From Variovorax paradoxus B4 (GTDB lineage: Bacteria; Pseudomonadota; Gammaproteobacteria; Burkholderiales; Burkholderiaceae_C): a stretch of 64,000 nucleotides of DNA. Positions 50,618 through 59,995 of the stretch are shown one piece after another. The translations under genes and the position numbers were made by a program. The notes under the pieces are model-generated. The model did not search any database, had not been told where the DNA came from, and worked only from the letters and a program-made list of their open reading frames with translations. Numbering within the stretch: the first letter of the stretch is position 1; each line of letters opens with the position of its first letter. Where the stretch lies: NCBI RefSeq assembly GCF_000463015.1, contig NC_022234.1, positions 1,289,256 through 1,353,255 of the forward strand, written 5' to 3'.

Positions 50618-51820
50618 CTAGACGCGCTCGTGGCTCAACTCCTCCCGGCTTCGGGCCGTGCGTTCGCGCGCATGCATGCGTGCGGCGCGCGGGAGTCGAT
50701 CCGGAAGGTGGATGGCGCGGCCTTGGGCCAGCGCCTCCGCGATCCGCTCGCGAATCAGCTGTACGAGGCGCTGCTGGGAGGACGGATCGCTGGTCACGCG
50801 CTGTGCGTACTGCTCGGCCAGCTTGAGATCCGCCGCCGCCGTGGCCAGTTCGGGGAGACCCCGGGTCGCATCGGACAGCAATTCCCCGGTGCGTATGCGC
50901 ATGGCGTGGTGTTCCATCGCGCGAAGGTGATCGGATGTCTCGATGCGCCACCGCGCACGCTGCGCGACAATTTTCTTTTCGCCGACCAGCTCACCTTCCG
51001 CATTGCGGGCTGCCACCCGGACGTTGACCGGACGGGTGCCGAGCTGCGCGAGCACCACCTGGTCGCCAATGCGCGGTTGCGAAGAAGACTCTGCGAGGGC
51101 CCGCTCGAGGTCCGTACCCCAGATGGTTCGGTCCCCGGTCTCGGCGCGAACCGTCACGTAGAAGGACATGCGCTGCGCCGGATCGAATTGATAGGGTGCT
51201 GCGGCGGCCGCCACGAGCATCCCCCTGACAGGCGATCTTGGTCCTCCGCGCTCGAATCGGCGGTCTTGCGGTTCTTCGTGTGGATGAAGACTGGAATTGC
51301 TGGGGGCTTCGGCGGGTACGGCGCCTTGGTGCACAGTTGCTGCTTCGCGGTCCAGCGACACAGGCATCGGACCCCGTCCGTTCTCGTGCGAGGGCGACGC
51401 TCTTTTCCTCAACGCACGCCGGACCTGGAGGATCTCAGCCGAGGTCGGGTCGTAGCCTCGGGCCTCGATGCCTCGCAGCGCGGCTTCGTGCCACATGCCC
51501 TGGCGGAAGGTCTCAGTGCCCGTGAGTTCGATGACCCGCCAGCCGCGCGCTTCGGCGATCGCCACGACGCTGTGCAGCACCTCGCGGTTCTCGGTCCGCA
51601 CGCGGAGACGGCCGCCGTCGTCGATGAACGCGAGGGTGCGGTCCGGGAAGAAGTAGCGATTGTCGATGCGCAGGTGGCGGCGCTCGATGGCATCGGGCAC
51701 CCGGGAATGACCACGGCCTGCAGCAGGCGCATCTCCCTGGATGGAGCCTGCGTCATTCCAAGGTGCGGTGCTCTCGGTCCCGTTCGGAGCTTGGTTTCCG
51801 GAAGAACGGTCTGTGGACAT
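50618..51820 (-). CDS. LPD7-domain protein of the transfer region
   Basis: A 400-residue soluble protein. Residues about 45-145 (RIDNRYFFPDRTLAFIDDGG, REVLHSVVAIAEARGWRVIE and FRQGMWHEAALRGIEARGYD) form an LPD7-type domain, a module usually fused to relaxases or other large transferred proteins. The remainder includes a stretch rich in charged and helical residues that resembles relaxase C-terminal tails. AAAGGAG precedes ATG 51820. It may be the separated tail of the relaxase or a transferred protein. Confidence 0.75.
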   Translation of the reverse strand: MSTDRSSGNQAPNGTESTAPWNDAGSIQGDAPAAGRGHSRVPDAIERRHLRIDNRYFFPDRTLAFIDDGGRLRVRTENREVLHSVVAIAEARGWRVIELTGTETFRQGMWHEAALRGIEARGYDPTSAEILQVRRALRKRASPSHENGRGPMPVSLDREAATVHQGAVPAEAPSNSSLHPHEEPQDRRFERGGPRSPVRGMLVAAAAAPYQFDPAQRMSFYVTVRAETGDRTIWGTDLERALAESSSQPRIGDQVVLAQLGTRPVNVRVAARNAEGELVGEKKIVAQRARWRIETSDHLRAMEHHAMRIRTGELLSDATRGLPELATAAADLKLAEQYAQRVTSDPSSQQRLVQLIRERIAEALAQGRAIHLPDRLPRAARMHARERTARSREELSHERV

Positions 51821-51887
51821 TGCGGCTCCTTTCATGTGTGCTGTCAGGCAGGACGCCCCGGGCTGTCCCGACCGACTCGATGTGGCA

Positions 51888-53843
51888 TCAGTCCAGGATC
51901 TGCGCCATGAACTCATCGGCGTGGCGCTTGATGTCCTCGTCACTGAGCTTCTCGATGGGAATCTCCACGTCGCCGAAGTCGAACGAGAAGTCGTCCAGTT
52001 TCAGGTCGTCGTTCAGTACATCGCCGGCCACGGTATCGGCCTGCCTGTTCGTCAGTGCGAAGGCACCGCCCTGTGGTGTGGCGTTGGTGATGGATCCGGG
52101 ATGCGTGTCAGGTGTGTCTTTCCTGTCGTCGGGCGTCGCCGCCGGAGCGGTTGCGACGACGCGGCTGGACTTGTGCACGTCCAGCTTCGGCACCAGTGGG
52201 GGCGGCAGTTCGCGTGGGGCGAAGAACCTGTCGCGAAAGTAGAGGATGCGGTGCGCCAGCACCGGCCGCAGGCCTTCGTAGAACAGGATCATGCGGTCCG
52301 ATCCCAGTTCCTTGACCTCCTGGGGCAGCAGCAGACGGCGCGGTTGCTCGCTGATGCTCACGGTCGGCTCCTTGCCCGCGCCCCCCCACATCGGGCGGCT
52401 GACGTTCTTCTGCCGGACGGTGCAGGTTCCCAGTTCGCGCGAGATGGCCTCGGCGTCCTCGTATTCCTTGGGCGGGAACACGATGCGTGCGGCCAGCATC
52501 TTGCGGATCGACTTGGCGCCCTCGATGCCGTACTTCTCGATCAGCTGCGAATTGGACTGGACGATGATCACGGTGCGCACGTCGTACCCGGGCAGAAAGG
52601 CCGTGGAGTCGGCGATGACGGGAATGCGGCCGAGCGCCGGAAATTCGTCGAGCATCAGGAGCACCTGGTGGCGAAGCTGCGGATTGTTCTCGGGGAGTTC
52701 CCGCGTTTGCAGGCCGATCGCCTGCTGGAAGAACAGGTTCAGGAGCGGCTGCAGCCGGGCGATGTTGTCGGGGTTGATCTGCACATAGATCGAGATCGGG
52801 CGCTTGCGCAGTTCCCTCAGGTCGAAATCGTTGGCCGAGGTGGCGGCATCGATCATCGGGTTGAGCCACAGGTCCAGGCGGCTGGTGAAGGTCTTGCGGA
52901 TGCTGGAGGCGGTGGTCGGCGCCAGGTCGATCACGTCGTAGAGGCTCTGCACCGCTTCCTGCGACAAGGGGTACCCCGTGCGCTCGCAGGCGTCGATCAC
53001 GCGCTTCCAGTGCTTCTGGAAGCCCTCGGCATCGCTGGCCATGCCCTGGCGCAGGACCTCGCCCAAGGTGCGCGTGGCACCCTTGGTCTCGAAGAGATAG
53101 AGGGCGATGCCCAGGAACAGAGATCGGGCCGAGGAGGTCCAGAAGGGGTCACCGGCCTGTGGATCGGGAAAGAGCATCGTGCCGATGCGCTGCAGATCGT
53201 CGATGCAGCGGTAGGGCGTCTCGGAGACGTAGCCGAGCGGGTTCCAGCGTGCCGAGCGCTCGCGCTCGGACAAGGGATCGAACAGGTGCACCTGCTGCCC
53301 ATGGGCCGCACGGAAGCCGGCGGTGCGCGTGAAGTTCTCGCCCTTGATGTCGCTGACGATGGCCGAGCCGGGCCAGTTCAGCAGATTGGGGATGACCACG
53401 CCGATGCCCTTGCCACTGCGCGGCGGCGCCTCGAGTGCGACGCCCTGCTGGCCGGGAAGCACCAGGTAGCGATTGCCGAGCCGCCCGAGGATGATGCCGT
53501 GCTCGTTCAGGAGGCCCGATCGCGCGATCTCGCGACGGCTCGCGAATCGGGCATCGCCATGCAGCGGCCGGCGGCGAGGCAGCATGGCAATTCCGACCAA
53601 ACCGAGCATCAGCCCCTGGGAGCCGGCCAGCGACGCAATGAGGACACGGCGCACGTCCGGCCGTTCGCCGTAGACCTGCCAGTACTCGTGAAGGGTCAGC
53701 AGCGTGGCGCGCTGTGGCGGCAGATTCATCGCGATCAGGAACGCATGGCCGGCGACGTACATGCCGACCAGCGCCGCCACCAGCAGCGCGACCGCGATTC
53801 TGAAGGGGCTAGGCAAGCCTTCGGATCTTGGTGCCAGGGTCAT
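51888..53843 (-). CDS. virD4: VirD4/TraG-type coupling protein
   Basis: A 651-residue inner-membrane ATPase linking the relaxosome to the secretion channel. Two N-terminal membrane segments (VALLVAALVGMYVAGHAFLI and LMLGLVGIAML) precede the nucleotide-binding domain: Walker A EAPPRSGKGIGVVIPNLL near residue 142, Walker B VLLMLDEFPALGRI near 393. The tail is acidic (DDFSFDFGDVEIPIEKLSDE), as in coupling proteins that recognise substrates. The start overlaps the virB11 stop by 35 bases. Confidence 0.92.
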   Translation of the reverse strand: MTLAPRSEGLPSPFRIAVALLVAALVGMYVAGHAFLIAMNLPPQRATLLTLHEYWQVYGERPDVRRVLIASLAGSQGLMLGLVGIAMLPRRRPLHGDARFASRREIARSGLLNEHGIILGRLGNRYLVLPGQQGVALEAPPRSGKGIGVVIPNLLNWPGSAIVSDIKGENFTRTAGFRAAHGQQVHLFDPLSERERSARWNPLGYVSETPYRCIDDLQRIGTMLFPDPQAGDPFWTSSARSLFLGIALYLFETKGATRTLGEVLRQGMASDAEGFQKHWKRVIDACERTGYPLSQEAVQSLYDVIDLAPTTASSIRKTFTSRLDLWLNPMIDAATSANDFDLRELRKRPISIYVQINPDNIARLQPLLNLFFQQAIGLQTRELPENNPQLRHQVLLMLDEFPALGRIPVIADSTAFLPGYDVRTVIIVQSNSQLIEKYGIEGAKSIRKMLAARIVFPPKEYEDAEAISRELGTCTVRQKNVSRPMWGGAGKEPTVSISEQPRRLLLPQEVKELGSDRMILFYEGLRPVLAHRILYFRDRFFAPRELPPPLVPKLDVHKSSRVVATAPAATPDDRKDTPDTHPGSITNATPQGGAFALTNRQADTVAGDVLNDDLKLDDFSFDFGDVEIPIEKLSDEDIKRHADEFMAQILD

Positions 53844-54957
53844 ACCAGATCTCCCGCACGATGCGCCGCAGCAGGCCGTCCCTGCGCTCTCGCGCGCACT
53901 GCACGACGATGTCCACGCTCATCTGGGCCAGTTCCACGCCGTCGCGCGTGGTCATGCCGTGGCCCGCCTGACTGCGCTTCATCAGCTGCGCCAGCGCCAC
54001 GAAGGCCATCTCCGCGCTGTCGGCGTGCACGCTGGTGATCGAGCCCGGGTGGCCGGTGTTCACGGACACCAGATAGTCGTAAACCTCCTCGCCGGTGCGA
54101 AGCTCGGACACGAACACCCGATCGGGGCGTTGCCGTTTGGCGCTGGCGAGCAGTTGGCCGGGCGTGACCTCGGCCTGCCCCTGGGCGCCTTGCGAATAGA
54201 AGAGCCTCACGTGGTTGGGCTGGTTGCGCAGCGACAGCTCCTTCACGTCCTCGATCGTGATCAGGCGGTCCTCGGACGGCACCTCGAGGATCAGCGCCTT
54301 GCCGACCGTGGTCTTGCCGGAGCCGGTGGCGCCGGACAGTAGGATGTTCTTGCGGAGCTGGACGGCGCGTCGCAGGAAGGGCACGAATTGCCGACGTGCG
54401 AGGAAGTCCGTCAGCTCCCGGTCTTCGGGTGGCAGGGGCGCCAGTTCAGATTGCCGCGCCAGAGTCGCGGGAGCACTGCGCGTGGTCTCGAAGATGTGCA
54501 AATTCTCCAGCTCTTCGAGGGTCCAGAGCGTGTTCGAGGGGCGCCGAATCGTGATCGAGACGGTCTGGTCCAGCGTTGCGGGTGGCAGCACGATCTGGAT
54601 TCTTTCGCTGCCCGGGAGGGTGGCGGACAGGAGCGGCTCGTTGGCCGAGATGCGCTGTCGCGTGAAGTTGGCCACGAGCTTGGCGATGGACATGCACCAG
54701 TCGAAGGTCGCGAACGGCAACGCCTCGCGTGTCCAGCCGGACTGCCGTTCCACGAAGGCTGCACCGGGCTCGTTGATGCAGATCTCGGTCACCGCGGGAT
54801 CACCCAATAAGTGGCCGAGCGGACCGAGAAAGAGAGCAAGCGACGACGGCGGCTCTGCGGAGGCTTCGTCATGCGCGTGCGCCCGCGCCGGCCGCCGGTC
54901 GCTTGCGGCGGCGCCGGGCTCGCCATCAAGGGATGGCCGGTTCGGTTCGAAGCGCAT
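53809..54957 (-). CDS. virB11: VirB11-type secretion ATPase
   Basis: A 382-residue cytosolic hexameric ATPase. An N-terminal domain (DPAVTEICINEPGAAFVERQ) is followed by the ATPase: Walker A LLSGATGSGKTTVGKALILE near residue 207, Asp box RLITIEDVKELSL, Walker B and ELRTGEEVYDYLVSVNTGHP with the His box. Overlaps virB10 by 32 bases and virD4 by 35, so the genes are tightly packed. Confidence 0.93.
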   Translation of the reverse strand: MRFEPNRPSLDGEPGAAASDRRPARAHAHDEASAEPPSSLALFLGPLGHLLGDPAVTEICINEPGAAFVERQSGWTREALPFATFDWCMSIAKLVANFTRQRISANEPLLSATLPGSERIQIVLPPATLDQTVSITIRRPSNTLWTLEELENLHIFETTRSAPATLARQSELAPLPPEDRELTDFLARRQFVPFLRRAVQLRKNILLSGATGSGKTTVGKALILEVPSEDRLITIEDVKELSLRNQPNHVRLFYSQGAQGQAEVTPGQLLASAKRQRPDRVFVSELRTGEEVYDYLVSVNTGHPGSITSVHADSAEMAFVALAQLMKRSQAGHGMTTRDGVELAQMSVDIVVQCARERRDGLLRRIVREIWYDPGTKIRRLA

Positions 54958-56263
54958 AGACGCTCCTGAAATCCACGTCGCGGGCGACCAGAATCTGGAT
55001 TCGCTCGCCCTGGTTCTTGATCACGGTCGGCGGGATCGACACGGTGCTGCGCAGGACCTCCGTGATGACATCGCGGCTGCCCTGGGGGGCGAGCACCACG
55101 CCGCCGCCGCTACCGACAGAGGTGCCGCTTTGCTGGTGGGCGGCGATCGTCTGCATCGTGCCGTCGATCACCGAGATCAGGACCGCGGCACCGAAGCGAT
55201 CCCAGAAATGGGTGTCGACGAAGCCGGGGAGGCCGCTGCGCCCCAATTCGTCGGTGCCCGGGGAAGCCAGCTGGACCACGACGCCGGTCGGCGTGCGCGC
55301 TTCGTTCCAGACGATGAAGACGCGGCCCTGTCCCTGTCGCGGCGTTCCACGCTGTTCGCCAACGTACTTGGTGCCACGCTCCAGCAGCACGACCTTGCCG
55401 TCCGCCCCGTAGACGTCGCTCGCGCCGATGCAGGTGGCCATGCCCTCATAGGTGGAATCGATGGCGGTTTCCAGCGTGCAGTCGATGAACGCGCCCTTGG
55501 GCAAAAGCATGCGCCGTGTCGGCAGGGTCTGGGCGACGACCGCCGGGGTCGGCGTGGGCCGAAGGCTGGCGGCGAGCTGACCGCCGCCGGGTGCCGCCGA
55601 ACCGGCGTGGGGCGGCTGCAGCGCACCGATCAGCTGGGCCATGCTTGGCACGCCGCCGGCAGACAGCATCGCCGGATCCGCGAACGCATGCGGCGTCGTG
55701 GCGCTGTGCGCCTGAGCGGCTTGGGCGCGCCGAAGCACCGGGGCGCCCAGCTGTCGTTCCAGTGCGATCTGCTCGGGTGTCTTCTGCGGCGGTCCCGTGT
55801 TGGCGCCGTTCGCCGACGGTGACGGCGGGGAGGGAGGGGCGGCGGTCGCTGCTGCTTCCGGCGCCGCTCTGGGCGGATCGATGCGGCCGAGCGGCGGAAC
55901 CTTCATCTCGCCGCCGGCGCGCGCAGCAGCCGTCTTTCTCGCAGCCTCTTCGGCCTCCTGGGTCTTGGCATACTGGGTGTTGTAGTACCAGAACAGGAAT
56001 CCGGCGCCCAGCAGCATGATCGCTGTCAGCGCCAGGAACCCGCTGATGCGCGACTGGATGGAGCGCTCGCGATTGACCGATGGAATGGCGCGCTCGCCCT
56101 GGATCGTCGGGCGCTCTTCGGCTGTCCGGAACGTCCCGTCTCCCGGGGCCGCGGCTCGCTGCCCTGACAGGATCTCTCCGGTGTCCGGGTCGATCTCGGG
56201 CGCGTCGCCAGGCTCCTGGGGATCGGTCCGGGACGCGCGGCGGGGCTCGCTCATCCAGGTCAT
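54926..56263 (-). CDS. virB10: VirB10-type channel protein
   Basis: A 445-residue inner-membrane-anchored protein spanning the periplasm. One membrane segment (FLALTAIMLLGAGFLFWYYN) follows a cytosolic tail; a proline/alanine-rich linker follows; the C-terminal barrel has LLPKGAFIDCTLETAIDSTY, VLLERGTKYVGE and RVFIVWNEARTPTGVVVQLA. Start overlaps the virB9 stop (ATGA). Confidence 0.92.
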   Translation of the reverse strand: MTWMSEPRRASRTDPQEPGDAPEIDPDTGEILSGQRAAAPGDGTFRTAEERPTIQGERAIPSVNRERSIQSRISGFLALTAIMLLGAGFLFWYYNTQYAKTQEAEEAARKTAAARAGGEMKVPPLGRIDPPRAAPEAAATAAPPSPPSPSANGANTGPPQKTPEQIALERQLGAPVLRRAQAAQAHSATTPHAFADPAMLSAGGVPSMAQLIGALQPPHAGSAAPGGGQLAASLRPTPTPAVVAQTLPTRRMLLPKGAFIDCTLETAIDSTYEGMATCIGASDVYGADGKVVLLERGTKYVGEQRGTPRQGQGRVFIVWNEARTPTGVVVQLASPGTDELGRSGLPGFVDTHFWDRFGAAVLISVIDGTMQTIAAHQQSGTSVGSGGGVVLAPQGSRDVITEVLRSTVSIPPTVIKNQGERIQILVARDVDFRSVYALRTEPAIP

Positions 56264-57102
56264 GGCCCTTCTCCTACAGTGATGCGCCGCACACCTGTTG
56301 CGCTGGTGTTGGTGGGGGTGCGCGCGCCGCCGCCGACGAAGGACCGGTTGATCACGCAACCGACCAGCCCGCCCCGCCGCAGCACAATGCGGTGCGCCAC
56401 GCGGTGAATCACTACCTCGTCCGCGTCGACGTTGAAGTTCAACAGCGATTCGGATCCGTCGTCGTTCTGGACGAACATCGCCGGGAAGTCGGAGCGCGCG
56501 TGGAAACGCAGACGCGTTTGCGCCCCGTCGTCATGCGCGCTCACGGGCTTGAGCGAATCGTTCCCGCAGAACCAGTAGTCGGAGTTGCGTGGCCGATCGG
56601 TCGCCCCTTCGCTCATGCGCGCCTCGGCCCGGCGCCGTTCCTGATCCTCGGCTGCCTTCCGGGCCTCGTCTTCTGGGTAGGTGAAACGTATCGAATACAC
56701 CATGCGCCTGGTGGCAGCGCCTACCGGCGTGATGGAGGAGACGGTGTAGTCGAAATGATAGGTCCGCCGGTTCGTGAGGACAGTGAAGTTGGTCGCGGCG
56801 CGCGCTTCCTTGGGCTTGATGAAGAAGTGGTTGCGCTCGGCGCCGATATCGAAGGCGCCGTTGTCGCCGGAGCCGAGATTCACGAACTCCTCGCCTTCGG
56901 CAAACTGCACGTGGATCTGGTAGCCCACGTACCCCTGCAAGCTGATGACGTCTGCCGGGTTGTAGGCGACCACCCGTACCCGGGCATCGACCTTGCCGGC
57001 AGCCGGCACGGTCGCGGCTCGGCCGTACGGCGCGGCAAGCGCCAGACTTGCCGCCAGTCCGATCGCCAGCGGAAAGCTGCGGTGCACGCGCTGGGGCGTC
57101 AT
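56260..57102 (-). CDS. virB9: VirB9-type outer-membrane core protein
   Basis: A 280-residue exported protein. A signal peptide (LAIGLAASLALAAPYGRAAT) is followed by the N-terminal barrel (ARVRVVAYNPADVISLQGYV) and the C-terminal VirB7-binding domain (DYWFCGNDSLKPVSAHDDGA then RLRFHARSDFPAMFVQNDDG). With VirB7 and VirB10 it forms the outer-membrane core complex. Start overlaps virB8 by four bases. Confidence 0.9.
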   Translation of the reverse strand: MTPQRVHRSFPLAIGLAASLALAAPYGRAATVPAAGKVDARVRVVAYNPADVISLQGYVGYQIHVQFAEGEEFVNLGSGDNGAFDIGAERNHFFIKPKEARAATNFTVLTNRRTYHFDYTVSSITPVGAATRRMVYSIRFTYPEDEARKAAEDQERRRAEARMSEGATDRPRNSDYWFCGNDSLKPVSAHDDGAQTRLRFHARSDFPAMFVQNDDGSESLLNFNVDADEVVIHRVAHRIVLRRGGLVGCVINRSFVGGGARTPTNTSATGVRRITVGEGP

Positions 57103-57821
57103 CGTGCATCCTGCCTGCCGGGTGCAACGCGAACCGGGGCGACCTCGGGCTCGCGGCGGTATTCGACGACGCGAAAGCCCAGTGGGTTGAGCGAACGCAT
57201 CTTGTTGTCCGCCGATGGCGGGACATAGGCGAACTCGATCGTGGAGACCCACTGGCTGGTCTGCTCCTCCCCGGTGCCGCCTGCGCGCGTCGAACGGGTG
57301 AAGCGGACCTGTGCCAGCTTGTCTTTCCCGCTCTCCAGCTTGAGAAAAGTGACCGATTGCACCTGCGCGCGGATGGAAGTGCCGTCCTTGTAGGCATTCA
57401 GAGGTGAGGCCGGGTTGTCGGCCGCCCACAAGGTCGCCCACTCCTGGTTGAGACGAGGCGAGTTTTGCGAGGCGACCAATTCGTAGTCCACTTCCGCGGT
57501 GCCGTAGAAATAACGCTCGCGCGCAATCACGTAGTTCTGCAGCAGGTTGCGTGTCACGACCTGCTCGATGTCGGTCGTGCCTTCGTAGGTGGGAACGATG
57601 TCGACGATGCCGCTGCTGCTGTCGACCCGGATGAGAACGGGAACTGGCTCCTTCAGCGGCGTGAGCCCGCTGACGGCGGCGACGGCGAGAACCGCGATCA
57701 GTGCCGCCGATGTGGCCACGGCCCAGGCGATCCTGGTCGATCGCTCCGCCCGACGCGCGCGGTCGAGTTCCCAGCTCTGGGCTTCGTGCAGGTAGTTCTC
57801 AAGGGAGGCGTCCCGGCGCAT
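57099..57821 (-). CDS. virB8: VirB8-type inner-membrane scaffold protein
   Basis: A 240-residue bitopic protein. One membrane helix (AVATSAALIAVLAVAAVSGL) follows a short cytosolic tail (SWELDRARRAERS); the periplasmic part has the NTF2-like fold with YVIARERYFYGTAEVDYEL and SVTFLKLESGKDKLAQVRFT. AGGAG lies six bases before ATG 57821, which overlaps the VirB7 gene. Confidence 0.9.
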   Translation of the reverse strand: MRRDASLENYLHEAQSWELDRARRAERSTRIAWAVATSAALIAVLAVAAVSGLTPLKEPVPVLIRVDSSSGIVDIVPTYEGTTDIEQVVTRNLLQNYVIARERYFYGTAEVDYELVASQNSPRLNQEWATLWAADNPASPLNAYKDGTSIRAQVQSVTFLKLESGKDKLAQVRFTRSTRAGGTGEEQTSQWVSTIEFAYVPPSADNKMRSLNPLGFRVVEYRREPEVAPVRVAPGRQDAR

Positions 57822-57960
57822 TGACTGCTCCTGATGGGGAAACACCGCCCGAGATGTTGATCGGTGTGAGTGGCCCTTCGCAGTCCGGCGGTGCGGGTGG
57901 GCGAGTGCCGCATGCCGCCAGGAGAAGGGTAAGCAGAGAAAGGATGATCGAGGGCTTCAT
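57799..57960 (-). CDS. virB7: VirB7-like lipoprotein
   Basis: A 53-residue lipoprotein. The signal peptide MKPSIILSLLTLLLAAC ends in a lipobox (LLAAC) with the lipidated Cys at residue 17. The short mature part (GTRPPAPPDCEGPLTPINIS) has one more cysteine, which could link to VirB9. Its 3' end overlaps the start of virB8 by 23 bases. Position between virB6 and virB8 is the expected one. Small size makes it easy to miss. Confidence 0.78.
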   Translation of the reverse strand: MKPSIILSLLTLLLAACGTRPPAPPDCEGPLTPINISGGVSPSGAVNAPGRLP

Positions 57961-57975
57961 CTGCACACTCCACCG

Positions 57976-59025
57976 CTAGCGACTGCGCGAGAGGCTCGGC
58001 ATGACCTGCTCTCTGGAAAGCACGGTGCCGCCGCGTCGCGAGCTACCGATCCCTCTGAAGGAAGCCACGCCGGCGCCGACGCGGTTGCCCGCCAAGCGGC
58101 GGAACGAATCCCAGCGACTGCCAGGCTCTCGCCGCAGGCCGTCCAGCACGCCGCGTCCGAACTCGTAGCTGGTTCGCTTGGCCCCGCCCATGGCCCACCG
58201 CGCCAATCCGCTGACGAGCCCAAATGAACTCAGTGCAATCCCGCTCGCAAGACCGGCTGCAATGGACATGATTTGGCGCATCACCAGCAGCACAAGCGAA
58301 GCACACAGCACCATGTTCAATGCGTCTACGGTCACAATGGCCGCGCCCCTCGCTGCTGTCTGGGTGGCGTAGGAAGAAACAACCTGAAGCATGAGGCTCG
58401 CCACCAGCGAGCTTAGAACAGCAACCAGTGCATAGTTGGCCATCTGGGCGATCCAAGCCTCGAAGAATCGCCGTGTAGCCTCGAAGAAAAGCAGGCAAAT
58501 AAAAACCGGACCCAAGGCAAGGATCAGTGCCAGTGCGAGCTTGGACAAAACAAGCAGGAAGAACGAGTAGACGGCGACGCCTCCAATGATGAAGTAGACG
58601 ATGGCTCCCGCCAAATAGAAGCCAAAGTCACCGTTCAATACGCCGCCTTTGTTCCAGAGGTTCGAAGCAACAGTCCCGCCTTTTTCCCAGATCGTGTCGA
58701 TTACGGACACCGGGTTCGATGCCGCGGTGATCTTGGCAGCCAGTTGGGTTGGTGCATTGAAGAACGTGTCGACAATGACTTCGTTGTAAAGCCAGAGTCT
58801 CAGGCCGACGCCAAGTACTATGGCGATGAAAAGGATTCGCTTGACGCCCTCCCATATCGGTTCTTGAACTCTGCCGGTCAGGCTGAGGAATCCCCAAATC
58901 ATCACGTAAATTGTCGCAAGCGTTACCACCGCCGGCTCGATGGCGCCGGCCACGGCCACCGTTTTTGCCGCGAGGTATTCCGTCAATTGAGAGGTCAGCC
59001 ACGTCCAGAATTGCTGGAAGAACAT
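57976..59025 (-). CDS. virB6: VirB6-type polytopic membrane protein
   Basis: A 349-residue inner-membrane protein with at least five membrane segments, including AVVTLATIYVMIWGFLSLTG, FYLAGAIVYFIIGGVAVYSF and LALALILALGPVFICLLFFE, followed by the conserved W in FEAWIAQMANYALVAVL and a long basic tail. It forms part of the inner-membrane channel. Start ATG 59025 opens directly on the first helix. Confidence 0.88.
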   Translation of the reverse strand: MFFQQFWTWLTSQLTEYLAAKTVAVAGAIEPAVVTLATIYVMIWGFLSLTGRVQEPIWEGVKRILFIAIVLGVGLRLWLYNEVIVDTFFNAPTQLAAKITAASNPVSVIDTIWEKGGTVASNLWNKGGVLNGDFGFYLAGAIVYFIIGGVAVYSFFLLVLSKLALALILALGPVFICLLFFEATRRFFEAWIAQMANYALVAVLSSLVASLMLQVVSSYATQTAARGAAIVTVDALNMVLCASLVLLVMRQIMSIAAGLASGIALSSFGLVSGLARWAMGGAKRTSYEFGRGVLDGLRREPGSRWDSFRRLAGNRVGAGVASFRGIGSSRRGGTVLSREQVMPSLSRSR

Positions 59026-59044
59026 TGCTCGCCCTATCGAAGCT

Positions 59045-59254
59045 TCATTTCTCGGCGTCACTAGCAAGTGGCATCGTTGGCCGAAACCGATTCTGGAAGT
59101 CCCCGTGCTCGACGCTTGGTGTTACTGGCTTGCCGGTTTGGGACGGCACAAGTTCGGGCGGGACTGTTGGCGTCGAGTCTTGTTTCAGCAACCGATAGGC
59201 GCCGCCTGTGGCAAGTACCGCAATCACGGCGATGACGATCAATGATCTGGACAT
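59045..59254 (-). CDS. Small membrane-anchored protein between virB5 and virB6
   Basis: A 69-residue protein with one N-terminal hydrophobic helix (LIVIAVIAVLATGGAYRLL) and a hydrophilic tail. There is no cysteine lipobox, so it is an anchored or exported peptide rather than a lipoprotein. The position is that of entry-exclusion genes (eex/trbK) in related clusters, but no exclusion-protein motif can be seen; the role is a guess. Confidence 0.6.
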   Translation of the reverse strand: MSRSLIVIAVIAVLATGGAYRLLKQDSTPTVPPELVPSQTGKPVTPSVEHGDFQNRFRPTMPLASDAEK

Positions 59255-59260
59255 AGCGGT

Positions 59261-59995
59261 TCAGGGATTGGGAACAAATCTTGCGTTGAATCCGCCGTGG
59301 CCAGAGATGACTTGCTCCCTAGCGCGTTGCTGCTGGCTAGCTTCCTCGGCTCTTGCAATCTGATAGAGACTCTGCAGCTTCGTCTGCTCGTTGGTGAGCA
59401 TGTTCTGCTCGGCCTGCATTCTTGCCTGCAGGTCCTGGATCGCCTTGGGGTCCTGTGCGGAAGCGATGCGATCGATCAGCAGTTGCAGGGCCGAGAAGCG
59501 CTGGCTGGTGTTCTGGTACGCGTTCTGGGTCATTCCGTTGAGCAGCGCTGCCGATTGCCGCCCTTGCTCGACGACCTGGCGCAACTCCGGACTGAGCCCC
59601 TCCAACTGCGTTCCCGAGAGAACGCTGTTGGCTTTCATGATCGACTGGACCTGGCTGGCCAGCCCGGCATAGCTGGCCGACGAGCCGTTGAGCGTGTTAA
59701 TCAGTTCGCCATAGCTGGGAGGCAGGTAGTTGCGTGCGAGGTCCGAGGTCGGCAGCAACTGCTCCATGCCTCGGCTTCCCGTCATGGCGTTGTGGGTCCG
59801 AGTCAGCTGGTCTTTCGACTCCTTCAGTTGGTCGTACTGCTTCTGCATCCCGGAGATTTGCTGCTGCCAGTACATGACCTGCTGTATCAGGTTGGCGACG
59901 GCCGTGATGTCGATCACCGGGATGCCGGCTTTCGCGTGCAGCGGTGCGAGCGAAGCTGTGGCCGCGAAGAAGAGAGCAACAAGGAATCTACGCAT
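59261..59995 (-). CDS. virB5: VirB5-type minor pilin protein
   Basis: A 244-residue exported protein. A signal peptide (FLVALFFAATASLAPLHAKA) is followed by a long helical part typical of VirB5/TraC: ITAVANLIQQVMYWQQQISG, MQKQYDQLKESKDQL and a C-terminal helix with QARMQAEQNMLTNEQTKLQS. It caps the pilus and contacts recipients. Its start overlaps the virB4 stop by eight bases. Confidence 0.88.
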   Translation of the reverse strand: MRRFLVALFFAATASLAPLHAKAGIPVIDITAVANLIQQVMYWQQQISGMQKQYDQLKESKDQLTRTHNAMTGSRGMEQLLPTSDLARNYLPPSYGELINTLNGSSASYAGLASQVQSIMKANSVLSGTQLEGLSPELRQVVEQGRQSAALLNGMTQNAYQNTSQRFSALQLLIDRIASAQDPKAIQDLQARMQAEQNMLTNEQTKLQSLYQIARAEEASQQQRAREQVISGHGGFNARFVPNP

